Positions 26,856 through 35,545 are shown, counted from the first letter of the stretch. The stretch is 64,000 nt of DNA from VXYK01 sp965214565 (GCA_965214565.1 OZ243951.1:248001-312000); one strand, 5' to 3'. Numbers and translations: made by a program. The notes: generated by a model from the sequence alone, not told the origin.

Positions 26856-27422
26856 TCAGACCTCCATCAGCTCCTGCTGCTTGTTGGTCTGCGCCTGATC
26901 AATCATAGCGACATGGGAGTTCTTGAGCGCGTCAAGCTGCGCTTCGGCGCGCTGGATGTCGTCTTTGGAAACTCCGCCTTCACCCTCCAGATGATCAAGG
27001 TCCTTGCGTGCCGCCCGCCGCACTGCGTTGACTCTCTGCTTGCCATCCTCCCCCATAGCACCCACAACCCTGGACAGATCACGACGCCGTTCTTCGGTCA
27101 AGGGCGGAAATGTCAACCTGATCACGCGACCGTCGTTGCTGGGAGTCAATCCCATGTTGCTGTTGACGATCGCCCTCTCGATCGCGTTGAGGTTGGCGGC
27201 GTCGTGAGGCGTGACGACCAGTAGCCGAGCCTCGGGCACACCGAAACTCGCCAACTCCTGGATCCTCATCTCAACGCCGTAAGCCTCCACGGTGAGCCGC
27301 TCCAAGAGGCTTGAGGAAGCACGGCCTGTACGAACGCTGGAGAACTCACGTCGAGTGTGGTCCACCGCGCCGCGCATCTGCTCCCCGGCGTCCTCAATCA
27401 CCAACTCAATCATCTCGTTCAC
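26856..27422 (-). CDS. frr: Ribosome recycling factor
   Basis: A 188-residue protein that, with EF-G, splits the post-termination ribosome. The conserved three-helix-bundle blocks are seen: REFSSVRTGRASSSLLERL, VTPHDAANLNAIERAI and RLTFPPLTEERRRDLSRVV. Length is typical. Its start overlaps the pyrH stop by four bases, as part of the rpsB-tsf-pyrH-frr-cdsA run. Confidence 0.97.
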   Translation of the reverse strand: MNEMIELVIEDAGEQMRGAVDHTRREFSSVRTGRASSSLLERLTVEAYGVEMRIQELASFGVPEARLLVVTPHDAANLNAIERAIVNSNMGLTPSNDGRVIRLTFPPLTEERRRDLSRVVGAMGEDGKQRVNAVRRAARKDLDHLEGEGGVSKDDIQRAEAQLDALKNSHVAMIDQAQTNKQQELMEV

Positions 27423-28189
27423 AGATTCCCCTTGCCAGCGTCGACGAGCGTGCCGATTACCTCTCCTTCAAGTAGGGATCGTAGGTTGCCGGGACCCATC
27501 AGGTCGAACACCACGATCGGCATGTCGTTGTCCATGCACAAGGTGATAGCGGTCGCGTCCATCACCTTGAGGCCGCGGTTGACCACATCGAGGTAGGTCA
27601 CATGGTCGAGTTTTTCCACAGTCCCATCGACGCTCGGATCACCCGTGTAGATGCCGTCGACACTGCCATGAGTACCCTTCAGCACGGCTTCTGCTTCGAT
27701 TTCAACGGCTCGCAAGCTCGCGGCGGTGTCGGTCGTGAAGCCCGGATTTCCGGTACCGCTAGCCAGAATAACGATGCGACCCTTCTCCAAATGACGAATC
27801 GCTCGGCGCCGGATATAGGGCTCCGCAATCTGAGCCATGTGGACAGCACTCTGTACCCGGGTTGCCGCGCCGAGGCGTTCCAACGTGTCCTGCAGGGCGA
27901 GACTGTTCATTACCGTGGACAGCATTCCCATGTAGTCGGCTTGGGCCGGGTCCATTCCGTCGCCTGCACCCTGTATGCCACGCCAGATGTTGCCACCGCC
28001 CACCACCACCGCGACGTCTATATCGAAGTGGCGCTTCACCGCGACAATATCGGTTGCGATTCGGCTCACAGTGTCGCCGTGGATACCGTGTTCGAGAGGA
28101 CCCGAGAACGCCTGACCCGACAGCTTCAAAAGGACCCTTTTCCATCTGGGAGCGTTCGATCCTCGAAGAGCTTCGGTGGCGTGACTCAC
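27419..28189 (-). CDS. pyrH: UMP kinase
   Basis: A 256-residue bacterial UMP kinase of the amino-acid-kinase fold, converting UMP to UDP. Characteristic are LLKLSGQAFSG near residue 20, the nucleotide-binding VGGGNIWRGIQGAG, ADYMGMLSTVMNSLALQD, and NPGFTTDTAASLRAVEIEA. It starts two bases after the tsf stop. An alternative in-frame start a few codons inside is possible because the first 15 residues are weakly conserved. Confidence 0.97.
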   Translation of the reverse strand: MSHATEALRGSNAPRWKRVLLKLSGQAFSGPLEHGIHGDTVSRIATDIVAVKRHFDIDVAVVVGGGNIWRGIQGAGDGMDPAQADYMGMLSTVMNSLALQDTLERLGAATRVQSAVHMAQIAEPYIRRRAIRHLEKGRIVILASGTGNPGFTTDTAASLRAVEIEAEAVLKGTHGSVDGIYTGDPSVDGTVEKLDHVTYLDVVNRGLKVMDATAITLCMDNDMPIVVFDLMGPGNLRSLLEGEVIGTLVDAGKGNL

Positions 28190-28191
28190 AG

Positions 28192-28980
28192 TTACGTCCC
28201 GATCACAACCTGAACGAAGCGAGCAATCGAACCTCCGCTGAGGCTGCTCTTCACGCTGGTCTTGTCTCCATGCAGACCCTGCTCAAGCAGAACACGCTCG
28301 GCATACCAACCGCGCATCCTGCCCTCCACGATCTTGTCCCAAGCCTGCTCGGGTTTCCCCTCGGCCTTGGTGATCTCGAGTAGCGAGGCACGTTCTCTGT
28401 CTGCTTCGCTGGCCGGCACCTCATCAGTTGAAAGATACGACGGTTTGGCGAATGCTATATGCAGCGCGACCTGGTGAAGGTCGTCTCGGCCGACACCTGA
28501 ACCCTCGACAACCACGGCATTCACTCCGCGGCCATCCTGGCTGTGCAGGTATGTGTCGACGATATTGCCAGGTGCCCCCTCAACGCGCTCAACGGCGCCG
28601 AGTTCAAGGTTCTCCTTGATCGTGACCCGCAGGTCTTCGATAGCCTCGGCGAAGTCCTGCGCGGCCTCCGGTCCTCCGGCGAGCACACGATCGGCTATCG
28701 CCGAGGCTAGCGATGTGACCGCATCGCTCTTGGCTGAGAAATCAGTCTCGGTTTTGATCTGAACGATTGCGGCCGCATTGTCGTCCGCCGCTATTGCGAT
28801 CGTACCCTCGGTATTTTCGCGGTCGCCGCGGGCTGCCGCCTTAGCCAAACCCTTCTCACGGAGAAGTTGGCTAGCAGCTTCGGCGTCGCCGTCACACTCC
28901 ACTAGTGCTTTCTTGGCATCCATCATGCCCGCGCCCGTGGCATCGCGCAGTGCCTTCACGTCTTTGGCCGAAATCGACAT
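28192..28980 (-). CDS. tsf: Elongation factor Ts
   Basis: A 262-residue nucleotide exchange factor for EF-Tu. The UBA-like start KDVKALRDATGAGMMDAKKAL and the TDFSAKSDAVTSLASAIAD region are standard (the usual TDFVA motif is TDFSA here). Length is typical for actinobacteria. It lies 21 bases after rpsB, in the usual order. Confidence 0.97.
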   Translation of the reverse strand: MSISAKDVKALRDATGAGMMDAKKALVECDGDAEAASQLLREKGLAKAAARGDRENTEGTIAIAADDNAAAIVQIKTETDFSAKSDAVTSLASAIADRVLAGGPEAAQDFAEAIEDLRVTIKENLELGAVERVEGAPGNIVDTYLHSQDGRGVNAVVVEGSGVGRDDLHQVALHIAFAKPSYLSTDEVPASEADRERASLLEITKAEGKPEQAWDKIVEGRMRGWYAERVLLEQGLHGDKTSVKSSLSGGSIARFVQVVIGT

Positions 28981-29001
28981 CTTCTTGTTTCTCCGAGGAA
29001 T

Positions 29002-29985
29002 CTATTGCTGGGTCTCAACCGGGTCGGTTGGTGTGTCGGTCTCTTCGCTTGCAGCGGCAGGGGCGGTATCGGTGCTCGCCTGGGCGACCGGTTCATCCGC
29101 CCCCGAGTCTTCACCGGTAGCGGTATGGTCTTCGCTGGCAGCAGTCTGGCCAGCACTGGCCTGTTGCGACTGCGCGACACGCGCCTCTCTGACCGCTGCC
29201 TGGGCCGCGGCTTCGTTGCGAGCCTGTTCCTGCGCGGCGATATCGGTCTCGTCTACAGCACTTATCTTCGGGCCTTCCCCTTCGATCTCAACCCGTTTGG
29301 ATCGGATGAAACGGCCTTCCTGCACAGCGTCTGAGATCACACGGCACATCAATTGGCCGGCGCGGATTGCGTCGTCGTTCCCAGGAATTGCGTAATCGAT
29401 CAAGTCGGGGTCACAGTTGGTGTCGACCACAGCAACAATCGGCACGCCCACTTTGCGTGCCTCAGTCACCGCGATGTGTTCCTTCTTGGTATCGAGGACG
29501 AAGATGGCCTCGGGCAGACCCTCCATGTCGCGGATTCCGCCGAGGTTTCGCTCCAGCTTGGTGAGTTCGCGGGCAATGAGCAGTGCCTCTTTCTTCGGCA
29601 TTGCTTCAAACTCGCCGGAGTCGCGCATCCGCTGGTACTCCTTCATCTTGCCGACGCGTTTGGAAATGGTCTGGAAGTTGGTGAGCATCCCGCCCAACCA
29701 GCGTTCGTTGATATAAGGCATGTTGCAGCGCTCGGCGTACGACTGGATCGAGTCCTGAGCCTGCTTCTTTGTGCCGATGAACAGCACGGTGCCTCCGTTG
29801 GCGACCAGGTCGCGAACGAAGATGTACGACTGCTCAAGATGACTGAGGGTCTGATGCAGATCCACAATGTGGATCCCGGAGCGCTCGCCGTGGATGAAGC
29901 GTTTCATCTTCGGGTTCCAGCGGCGAGTCTGGTGGCCGAAGTGGAGGCCCGCCTCCAACAGTTGCTTCATGGAAATTACAGCCAT
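29002..29985 (-). CDS. rpsB: 30S ribosomal protein S2 with acidic C-terminal tail
   Basis: The 327-residue protein starts MAVISMKQLLEAGLHFGHQ, with NPKMKRFIHGERSGIHIVDL and NERWLGGMLTNFQTISKR following, as in all S2 proteins. After about residue 230, where most S2 proteins end, there are roughly 90 extra residues rich in Ala, Glu, Ser and Thr. Such tails occur in many actinobacteria but this one is long. It opens the rpsB-tsf-pyrH-frr run; the 168 bases before it contain a GGCCC-GGTT-GGGCC hairpin (about 30089-30102) that could terminate the upstream gene. Confidence 0.97.
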   Translation of the reverse strand: MAVISMKQLLEAGLHFGHQTRRWNPKMKRFIHGERSGIHIVDLHQTLSHLEQSYIFVRDLVANGGTVLFIGTKKQAQDSIQSYAERCNMPYINERWLGGMLTNFQTISKRVGKMKEYQRMRDSGEFEAMPKKEALLIARELTKLERNLGGIRDMEGLPEAIFVLDTKKEHIAVTEARKVGVPIVAVVDTNCDPDLIDYAIPGNDDAIRAGQLMCRVISDAVQEGRFIRSKRVEIEGEGPKISAVDETDIAAQEQARNEAAAQAAVREARVAQSQQASAGQTAASEDHTATGEDSGADEPVAQASTDTAPAAASEETDTPTDPVETQQ

Positions 29986-30153
29986 GTTTGATCCTTCTTC
30001 CCGGTTTCAAACCCGCACCGGACACCGAAGCGACCGGGAGTGGCACGGGTACCAATTGTTCGTCGACATCAATCTGATGCGTCCGAGGCCCAACCGGGCC
30101 GCGCGGTAGTGTAGCGGCACTCGCCCGAAGCCCGCGCCGCGACAGCCGTGCGT

Positions 30154-30708
30154 CTAGAATCTGCGGCCTTGGACGGGGTGGGGTACCAAGCGCACCACGA
30201 CGCGTCGCGACCCGAAGAGTGGTTCTGGGTCAACGTATTCTCCGTGGAGGCGAACGCTGAAGTGGAACGGCCCGTCGCTCAGAGCAAGCAGGTCGCCGTC
30301 AGCGACTTCTTGGCCTTCTCTCACCAGTATGTGGCCGACGAACCCGTAGGAAGACTCCAGGCCGTCGCCATGGTCCACCGTCACGAACAGCGAGCCTGCC
30401 ACCGGACCGGCGAAAACCACGGTTCCCCGTGCTGCAGCAACGATGCGGTCGAGTTCACCCGTCTCGTATTCGATGCCGCGGTTTCCCGGGCCGTACTTGC
30501 CGTCGGGCAATCGGAACGGGTCCAGCACAGGCGCCGGTGTCGGACGTCTAAAGAGCAGATCCGCAGCCTCCGCTGGCTGCAACACGCCGGTTGAGACGGC
30601 CACCAGAACGCTCGCAACGGCAACAATGAAGGTTCGCCACGGCGACCGGGACCGAGGACTCCAAGATGAACAGCTCCGCAATGACCTGTGCTGAGGACAG
30701 CCTCGCAT
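30154..30708 (-). CDS. Secreted LytM/M23-like protein with degenerate zinc site
   Basis: A frame of up to 184 residues. A basic stretch is followed by a signal-like segment (TFIVAVASVLVAVSTG, cut near PAEAA), so the mature protein is outside the membrane. The rest has the M23/LytM fold: TVVFAGPVAGSLFVTVDHGDGLESSYGF. In active enzymes the metal residues are H-x3-D and H-x-H. Here the first site reads NRGIE and the second PFHF, so only one His of the three ligands is kept. It is more likely a non-catalytic activator or wall-binding protein. The start could be downstream of 30708. It lies between xerC and rpsB. Confidence 0.7.
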   Translation of the reverse strand: MRGCPQHRSLRSCSSWSPRSRSPWRTFIVAVASVLVAVSTGVLQPAEAADLLFRRPTPAPVLDPFRLPDGKYGPGNRGIEYETGELDRIVAAARGTVVFAGPVAGSLFVTVDHGDGLESSYGFVGHILVREGQEVADGDLLALSDGPFHFSVRLHGEYVDPEPLFGSRRVVVRLVPHPVQGRRF

Positions 30709-30762
30709 AGCCTTCTCCCAAGAGTTGATGGTTCTATGGGGGAAGTCGGCGACCCCTCGACT

Positions 30763-31677
30763 CTAGGCCCGTGGGTGCGTGGACCGATGCACTTCGCGCA
30801 TTCTCTCTCTGCTCACCCGCGTGTAGATCTGAGTCGTGGCGAGGTCTTCGTGGCCCAGGAGCTCCTGCACACTGCGCAGATCTGCCCCCCCGTCAAGGAG
30901 GTGCGTGGCAAACGTGTGGCGCAGGGCGTGGGGATGCGTGGGCGACAACGATCTGCGGTCGAGCAGTCGTCTGACGTCGCGTGGCGAGAGGGCCTTACCG
31001 CGGCGGTTCAGGAACACCCGATCATCGGGAGAGACCGCGGTCACCATCTTCGGGCGCCCGCTGGTGATCCAATCCTCGAGCGCGGCGGCTGCCGGTTCAG
31101 AGACCGGCACCCGTCGCTGTCTTGAACCCTTGCCCCACACGGCGATCGAGTCGCTGGGTCCACAGAGGTCTTCATGGCGGAGCCCGCACAGCTCACTCAC
31201 CCGCAGACCGCTGCCGTACAACAACTCGACTATCGCCCGGTCACGCAGCTCGATCTCGGGTTCGGTCGCTGCGGTCGCCTGAGCTGCGGTTGACCCCTCG
31301 AACAGGCTGGCGAGTTCTGCGGCATTGAGCACGGTCGGCAAGGTTGCCCTGCCCCGCGGCGCCGACAGAGCTGCGCTGGGGTCGGTGACCAGTTGGTTCG
31401 TGCGACACGCCCAACCGAAATACCTGCGGATCACTGAAGCTTTGCGGGCAGTGGTTCTTCTCGCATAGCCGGACCTGTGCAGTTCCGAGAGGTACATGCG
31501 GAGATCGCGCCGTGTCACCTTATCGGGTCCGGACAAACCCGCCGATTCGAGCCATCGGACCAGAGCACGCATGTCCCGCGCATAGACGGCCCGAGTCGAA
31601 GGTGCGACTCGTGACAGGGAGTCAAGCCAGACATCGAGGCTCCAGGCGTTCACGACATCAACCCTACTTGCAGGCAC
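30763..31677 (-). CDS. xerC: Tyrosine recombinase XerC
   Basis: A 304-residue site-specific recombinase that resolves chromosome dimers at dif with XerD. The N-terminal SAM-like domain (YARDMRALVRWLE) precedes the catalytic domain with Arg in GSGLRVSELCGL, the HALRHTFATHLLDGG block (H-x2-R and His) and the nucleophile Tyr in DLATTQIYTRVS. Length and position next to dprA match the mycobacterial order (Rv2894c region). No dif-like site was found by eye in the window. Confidence 0.92.
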   Translation of the reverse strand: MPASRVDVVNAWSLDVWLDSLSRVAPSTRAVYARDMRALVRWLESAGLSGPDKVTRRDLRMYLSELHRSGYARRTTARKASVIRRYFGWACRTNQLVTDPSAALSAPRGRATLPTVLNAAELASLFEGSTAAQATAATEPEIELRDRAIVELLYGSGLRVSELCGLRHEDLCGPSDSIAVWGKGSRQRRVPVSEPAAAALEDWITSGRPKMVTAVSPDDRVFLNRRGKALSPRDVRRLLDRRSLSPTHPHALRHTFATHLLDGGADLRSVQELLGHEDLATTQIYTRVSRERMREVHRSTHPRA

Positions 31678-31694
31678 CCCTCGGACCGCGACTC

Positions 31695-32834
31695 TCAGTA
31701 CTGGCGCCTGATTCGGGAACCGTCGTGGACGACTAGCCCAGCCGCGACCAGCTCTTCAACATGTGCGAGAGCCTCGAGAACGCCAAGCCCGCTGCGGTCA
31801 ACGACTTCGTCCATCGAGGTTGGTCCGTCGTCTATGGCATCAAGCACCAGCACTCCCTCCGCGCTTCCAACACCGCTGCGAGCAGACGAACCCACGCCGT
31901 CAGCCACCTCAGCCTCTGGCGAACCGACGTCCGAGCCATCGCGGCGGGCGACCAGAGCAGCTTTCGACAGGCCCAACGCAACCAGTACATCAACCACGTC
32001 GCGTGCAGGCGCGCAACCATCGACCAGAAGCTGATTGGTGCCCTCAGCGGCCTTGTTCCGCACCGAGCCAGGAACCGACATCACCTCCACATCTCTGCGA
32101 ATCGCCTGTTCAACGGTCAGCAGCGAACCTCCCGAAGCACGCGATTCGACCACCACAACCAGGTCCGAGAACGCTGCGATGAGCCTGTTTCGCGCCGGAA
32201 AGCGCCAAGGCTCGGGGCTCCCCCCGAGCGGTGCCTCGCTGACGACCGCACCAGCGGCGACCACGCCCGCCCAAAGATCGCGATGGCGTTTGGGATACAC
32301 AACATCAACGCCGCTGCCCACCACCGCTAGCGGTGGGGCCCCGTCCGCGAGCAGCGCACCACGATGCGCTTCGCCGTCGACCCCCAGCGCCAGGCCCGAG
32401 ACCACGACCACTCCAGCCTCAGCCAGACCCATACCGATTTCGCGTGCCACCTCCCGACCTATCGACGAAGCCCGGCGGGTGCCGATAACCGCCACGTGCG
32501 CCAGTGACGGATCGGGCAGAGCACCGCGCCGGAAAAGCACAGGAGCTGGGTCGACATCGCTGACAAGCTGAACCGGGTGCGTTGGATCGCGCAGCGTGCT
32601 GACCCGCGCACCGGCTGCATCGAGGCCGTCAGACAGAGCGGCCAGATCAATGCCCCTGAGTTCCCGCTGCCACTGTGCGAGCACCTCTACGGGAGCAACC
32701 TCAGAACCCAGCGCACCCGACTCGATCGCATCAATAGCCTCGCGGACCGAACGCGTTTCGAGCAGATTGTGGAGGCGCAGCGGTGTGGCCCCACCCAACG
32801 AGCCGAGAGCAGCAGCCTGTGTGTCTTCACGCAT
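31695..32834 (-). CDS. dprA: DNA-processing protein DprA
   Basis: A 379-residue protein that loads RecA on incoming single-stranded DNA. The Rossmann-like core is clear (VAVIGTRRASSIGREVA, VVVVSGLALGVDGEAHRGAL, VGSGVDVVYPKRHRDL). A C-terminal winged-helix domain follows, VLDAIDDGPTSMDEVVDRSG. I took ATG 32834, which overlaps the comM stop by eight bases; the longer frame from 32951 is not conserved-looking. It is coupled to comM, so the comM leader may also influence DprA supply. Confidence 0.92.
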   Translation of the reverse strand: MREDTQAAALGSLGGATPLRLHNLLETRSVREAIDAIESGALGSEVAPVEVLAQWQRELRGIDLAALSDGLDAAGARVSTLRDPTHPVQLVSDVDPAPVLFRRGALPDPSLAHVAVIGTRRASSIGREVAREIGMGLAEAGVVVVSGLALGVDGEAHRGALLADGAPPLAVVGSGVDVVYPKRHRDLWAGVVAAGAVVSEAPLGGSPEPWRFPARNRLIAAFSDLVVVVESRASGGSLLTVEQAIRRDVEVMSVPGSVRNKAAEGTNQLLVDGCAPARDVVDVLVALGLSKAALVARRDGSDVGSPEAEVADGVGSSARSGVGSAEGVLVLDAIDDGPTSMDEVVDRSGLGVLEALAHVEELVAAGLVVHDGSRIRRQY

Positions 32835-34335
32835 CGAAACTCCCCATAGGGGGTCGCACCCGAAAGCCGATGGCCGAGTAGACGTCACGGGCACGCAGCG
32901 TGGGCCCGGCGTCGTCGAGGTCGCGTATTGTGCGCGCAACGGCACGGACACGCATCGCGCCGCGAGCGCTCAGACGACCGTCTGTCAGGGCCTGGTGCAG
33001 CACGTCGGTAGCCTCGGGCTCGAGCGGCGCAGCATCCTCGAGCTGCTCACGGTTCAGCCCTGCGTTGGTCCGTGCGCCACGGCTCAGAGCCAGCTCGCGC
33101 ACCCGCGCCACCCTCTGCGCCACAGCACAGGACGGCTCGCCCGGTTCCCGTTCAAGGAGTGCCGTCGGCGACGGACGGTCAACGTGCACCATCACGTCGA
33201 GCCGATCGAGGACCGGTCCAGAAATCCGCCGCGAGTAGCGCATCCTGGCCGAGGGCCCGCAACGGCAGCTCACCGAACCTCCCTCACCACAGGGGCAGGG
33301 ATTCATCGCCGCTACGAGCAGGACATTGGCCGGATGTTCACGCATGCCTCCGCTGCGCGCCACCCGCACCACACCCTCCTCGAGGGGCTGGCGCAGCCCG
33401 TCGAGAACACTGGGGGCGAACTCTCCCAGCTCATCGAGGAAGAGGACGCCTTCGGTGGCCACGCTGATCTCGCCCGGCAGAACCCGCCCCGACCCACCAC
33501 CGACCAGAGCGGCCATGGACGCGGAATGATGGGGAGCGCGAAACGGAGGACGGCGGACCAGACCAGACCCTGGAAGCCGGATCGCGGCAGCGCTGTGGAC
33601 ACGGGTGACGAGACGAGCCGCTTCCGCTGACAGATCAGGCAACAAGCCCGGGAGACGACGAGCCAACATGGTCTTTCCGCCTCCGGGTGGACCGATCAGC
33701 AAGAGGTGATGGCCTCCCGCCGCAGCAATCTCCAGAGCCCAGCGTGCGCTCGCCTGACCCCGGACATCGGCCAGATCCGGCTCGTCGGCCACCTCGTCGT
33801 CGTACAGCGGCGGTTCCACATGAGGCCACGGCAGCCCCTCAGAGACAACATCGATGATCTCGCGCAGGCGGTGGACTGGACGGACTCGATCCCCCGCACC
33901 GAGCGCCGCGACCCCGGCATCAGCAGCCGCCACAATCACCCGGTCGGTCTTCAGCACATCGACCATTGGGAGAATTCCTGGAACCGGACGCAGCGAGCCG
34001 TCCAACCCCAACTCCCCGACCGCAGAGACACCGGAGAGCGACTCCAGAGGAATCTGCTCCGAGGCCGCCAGGATTGCCAGCCCGATCGGCAGATCGAGGC
34101 CCGCACCGACCTTGCGGACACAGGTGGGAGCGAGATTTACCGTGATCCGCTGCATCGGCCAGCTGAAATCGCTCGACTCGATCGCCGCACGCACACGGTC
34201 TCGTGCCTCTCGACATGACGCGTCGGGAAGACCCACAATGGTGAACGCCGGGAGGCCGTTGGTTACGTGGACCTCAACCTCGACGGCAGCGCCGTCGATA
34301 CCGTCGAGCGTGGAAGAAGGAATAGAAGCAAGCAT
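32827..34335 (-). CDS. comM: ComM/YifB-family Mg-chelatase-like AAA+ ATPase
   Basis: A 502-residue helicase-type AAA+ protein that promotes branch migration in natural transformation. An N-terminal Lon-like S5 domain (AVEVEVHVTNGLPAFTIVGLPDAS) is followed by the Walker A motif LIGPPGGGKTMLARRLPG, Walker B FLDELGEF, and a C-terminal Mg-chelatase part with a four-Cys cluster (CPCGEGGSVSCRC). The ribosome site lies in a strong hairpin right before the ATG. It is followed by dprA with an eight-base overlap. Confidence 0.93.
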   Translation of the reverse strand: MLASIPSSTLDGIDGAAVEVEVHVTNGLPAFTIVGLPDASCREARDRVRAAIESSDFSWPMQRITVNLAPTCVRKVGAGLDLPIGLAILAASEQIPLESLSGVSAVGELGLDGSLRPVPGILPMVDVLKTDRVIVAAADAGVAALGAGDRVRPVHRLREIIDVVSEGLPWPHVEPPLYDDEVADEPDLADVRGQASARWALEIAAAGGHHLLLIGPPGGGKTMLARRLPGLLPDLSAEAARLVTRVHSAAAIRLPGSGLVRRPPFRAPHHSASMAALVGGGSGRVLPGEISVATEGVLFLDELGEFAPSVLDGLRQPLEEGVVRVARSGGMREHPANVLLVAAMNPCPCGEGGSVSCRCGPSARMRYSRRISGPVLDRLDVMVHVDRPSPTALLEREPGEPSCAVAQRVARVRELALSRGARTNAGLNREQLEDAAPLEPEATDVLHQALTDGRLSARGAMRVRAVARTIRDLDDAGPTLRARDVYSAIGFRVRPPMGSFDA

Positions 34336-34382
34336 GAGACAGCCTTTTCAAAGGAGACAAAAGGCTGTCTTTCGCAGACAGC
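34336..34382 (-). promoter_or_regulatory. Possible two-state leader hairpin covering the comM ribosome site
   Basis: In mRNA order the leader has segment A GCUGUCU (34382-34376), segment B AGACAGCCUUUU (34370-34359) and segment C AAAAGGCUGUCU (34348-34337), one base before the comM ATG. B pairs perfectly with C over 12 bases (10-base loop), which buries the AAAAGG ribosome site. B can instead pair with A over seven bases (5-base loop GCGAA), which frees it. This is the layout of a translational switch, but no ligand or protein is known. Confidence 0.55.
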
Positions 34383-34421
34383 GAACGTGCAGAGAACACT
34401 AGGCGGAGCGTGTGACACCGC

Positions 34422-34766
34422 TCAACTCAGCACCTCTCTCGTATACCGAGTGACCGCCTCGATCTGTCGATCAGTCAATCTCTCGACGAACGAGGGCATC
34501 GTACCCTTGCCGTCCGCAACAACCGCAACCTGATCGTCGAACTCGGGATAAAGCTCGACGACAGCACCATTGTTCAGACGCGGCCCCTGCCCACCTCCGC
34601 CGCTTCGGCCATGACACGACGCACAGTGCTCCGCGTAGACGGCACGACCGTCCACCAGGACCGGGTCGGGTTGCCCGTCGGGACCCAGTGGGACTTCCGG
34701 CGGGTCCCCCGCGCAGGAACCCAGGGACACCCCGGCCACAAGAATCACAAAAAGCAGCCTGCGCAT
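34422..34766 (-). CDS. Class I c-type cytochrome lipoprotein
   Basis: A 114-residue protein from ATG 34766. The N-terminus is a lipoprotein signal (RRLLFVILVAGVSLGSC, lipobox LGSC with Cys 18). After a proline-rich linker comes a small cytochrome c domain with the heme motif CASCHG, and a distal Met candidate in GKGTMPSF. It should be an electron carrier attached to the outer face of the membrane. It does not belong to the surrounding competence and translation genes, and its partner oxidase is not in the window. Confidence 0.85.
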   Translation of the reverse strand: MRRLLFVILVAGVSLGSCAGDPPEVPLGPDGQPDPVLVDGRAVYAEHCASCHGRSGGGGQGPRLNNGAVVELYPEFDDQVAVVADGKGTMPSFVERLTDRQIEAVTRYTREVLS

Positions 34767-34813
34767 GGCGACTCCAACACGAAGAAACAAACTCGATAGA
34801 CCATACTGACAAG

Positions 34814-34924
34814 ATGGGAATGGACCCCACCCGCCCACACCGTCGCCGTCCGACCGACTACCTGTATGTGGCGGCCGGACTAGTAGTGGCGGCGCTGTTG
34901 GTGCTGTGGGCGGTGCTCGGCTGA
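34814..34924 (+). CDS. Single-helix mini-protein
   Basis: A 36-residue frame from ATG 34814 (or 34820). It has a basic start with RPHRRRP and one hydrophobic helix YVAAGLVVAALLVLWAVLG up to the end. Its TGA overlaps the ATG of the following zinc-motif gene (TGATG at 34922-34926), which favours a real translated pair. It is too short for family assignment. Confidence 0.5.
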   Translation: MGMDPTRPHRRRPTDYLYVAAGLVVAALLVLWAVLG

Positions 34925-35133
34925 TGGACGACCCCGAATCATACGGCGAGGTCGACGTCAAGTTCCTGCAGCCGTACCAAGCTCACAAGAACTACATCTG
35001 CCCGAACTGCAACCGCGACATCCCTTCAGGAACAAGCCACTACGTCGTCGTTCCCGTGCACGCTCCCGACCTGCGGCGACACTGGCACCGCGGCTGCTGG
35101 AACGGCAGACGCACACGCACACCCCGCCGCTGA
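34924..35133 (+). CDS. Small CxxC zinc-ribbon-like protein
   Basis: A 69-residue protein. The motif YICPNCNRDIPSGTSHYVVV supplies a CxxC pair, and HRGCW near residue 60 supplies His and Cys, so a zinc site is likely. Similar small proteins are conserved in actinobacteria near yraN and comM, but their function is not known to me. It has a basic tail (NGRRTRTPRR). It is coupled to the upstream membrane mini-protein and convergent with yraN. Confidence 0.65.
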   Translation: MDDPESYGEVDVKFLQPYQAHKNYICPNCNRDIPSGTSHYVVVPVHAPDLRRHWHRGCWNGRRTRTPRR

Positions 35134-35145
35134 CGTCAAAGGTAC

Positions 35146-35487
35146 TCAGAAAGCGCCTGCGATGACTCTGACCTGCCCGGCAACGACCGAGGCCACATCG
35201 AAACGCAGGCGACCACGGCGCTGATGCTGATCAAGCCACGAAAGGGCTGTACGGCGCACCAGTTGCTGCTTGCGCGGACCGACCGCTTCCACCGCGCTGC
35301 CGAAGCTGTCCGACGAACGCGTCTTAACTTCACAGAAGACGATCTCATCGTTGCGACCCAGCACGAGGTCGATCTCACCGCCCTTGATCCGCCAGTTCCG
35401 ATCGAGTACTTCGTACCCGTTGGATTCGTACCTGCGAGCGACGAGGTCCTCGCCCCAACGCCCCAATGCAACCCGTGATCTGTCCAT
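35146..35487 (-). CDS. yraN: YraN/UPF0102 family nuclease-fold protein
   Basis: A 113-residue protein with the restriction-endonuclease-like fold of the UPF0102 family. GRWGEDLVARRYESNGYEVLD, the catalytic-type GGEIDLV (E..D) and FCEVKTRSSD (ExK) are present, so the metal site looks intact. The physiological role is uncertain; it is a usual neighbour of comM, dprA and the rnhB/rplS region. Start ATG 35487; an upstream extension exists in another frame only. Confidence 0.9.
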   Translation of the reverse strand: MDRSRVALGRWGEDLVARRYESNGYEVLDRNWRIKGGEIDLVLGRNDEIVFCEVKTRSSDSFGSAVEAVGPRKQQLVRRTALSWLDQHQRRGRLRFDVASVVAGQVRVIAGAF

Positions 35488-35527
35488 CCCCCGACAGTAG
35501 AGGGGCCCTGTGACAAAGCTCTAGGAC

Positions 35528-35545
35528 GCCCGCACGACAACGGGC
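35528..35545 (-). terminator. Hairpin downstream of rplS
   Basis: A short stem (GCCCG at 35528-35532 with CGGGC at 35541-35545, 8-base loop) lies just after the rplS stop. It has no U-tract, so it is a weak terminator candidate only. Confidence 0.3.
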
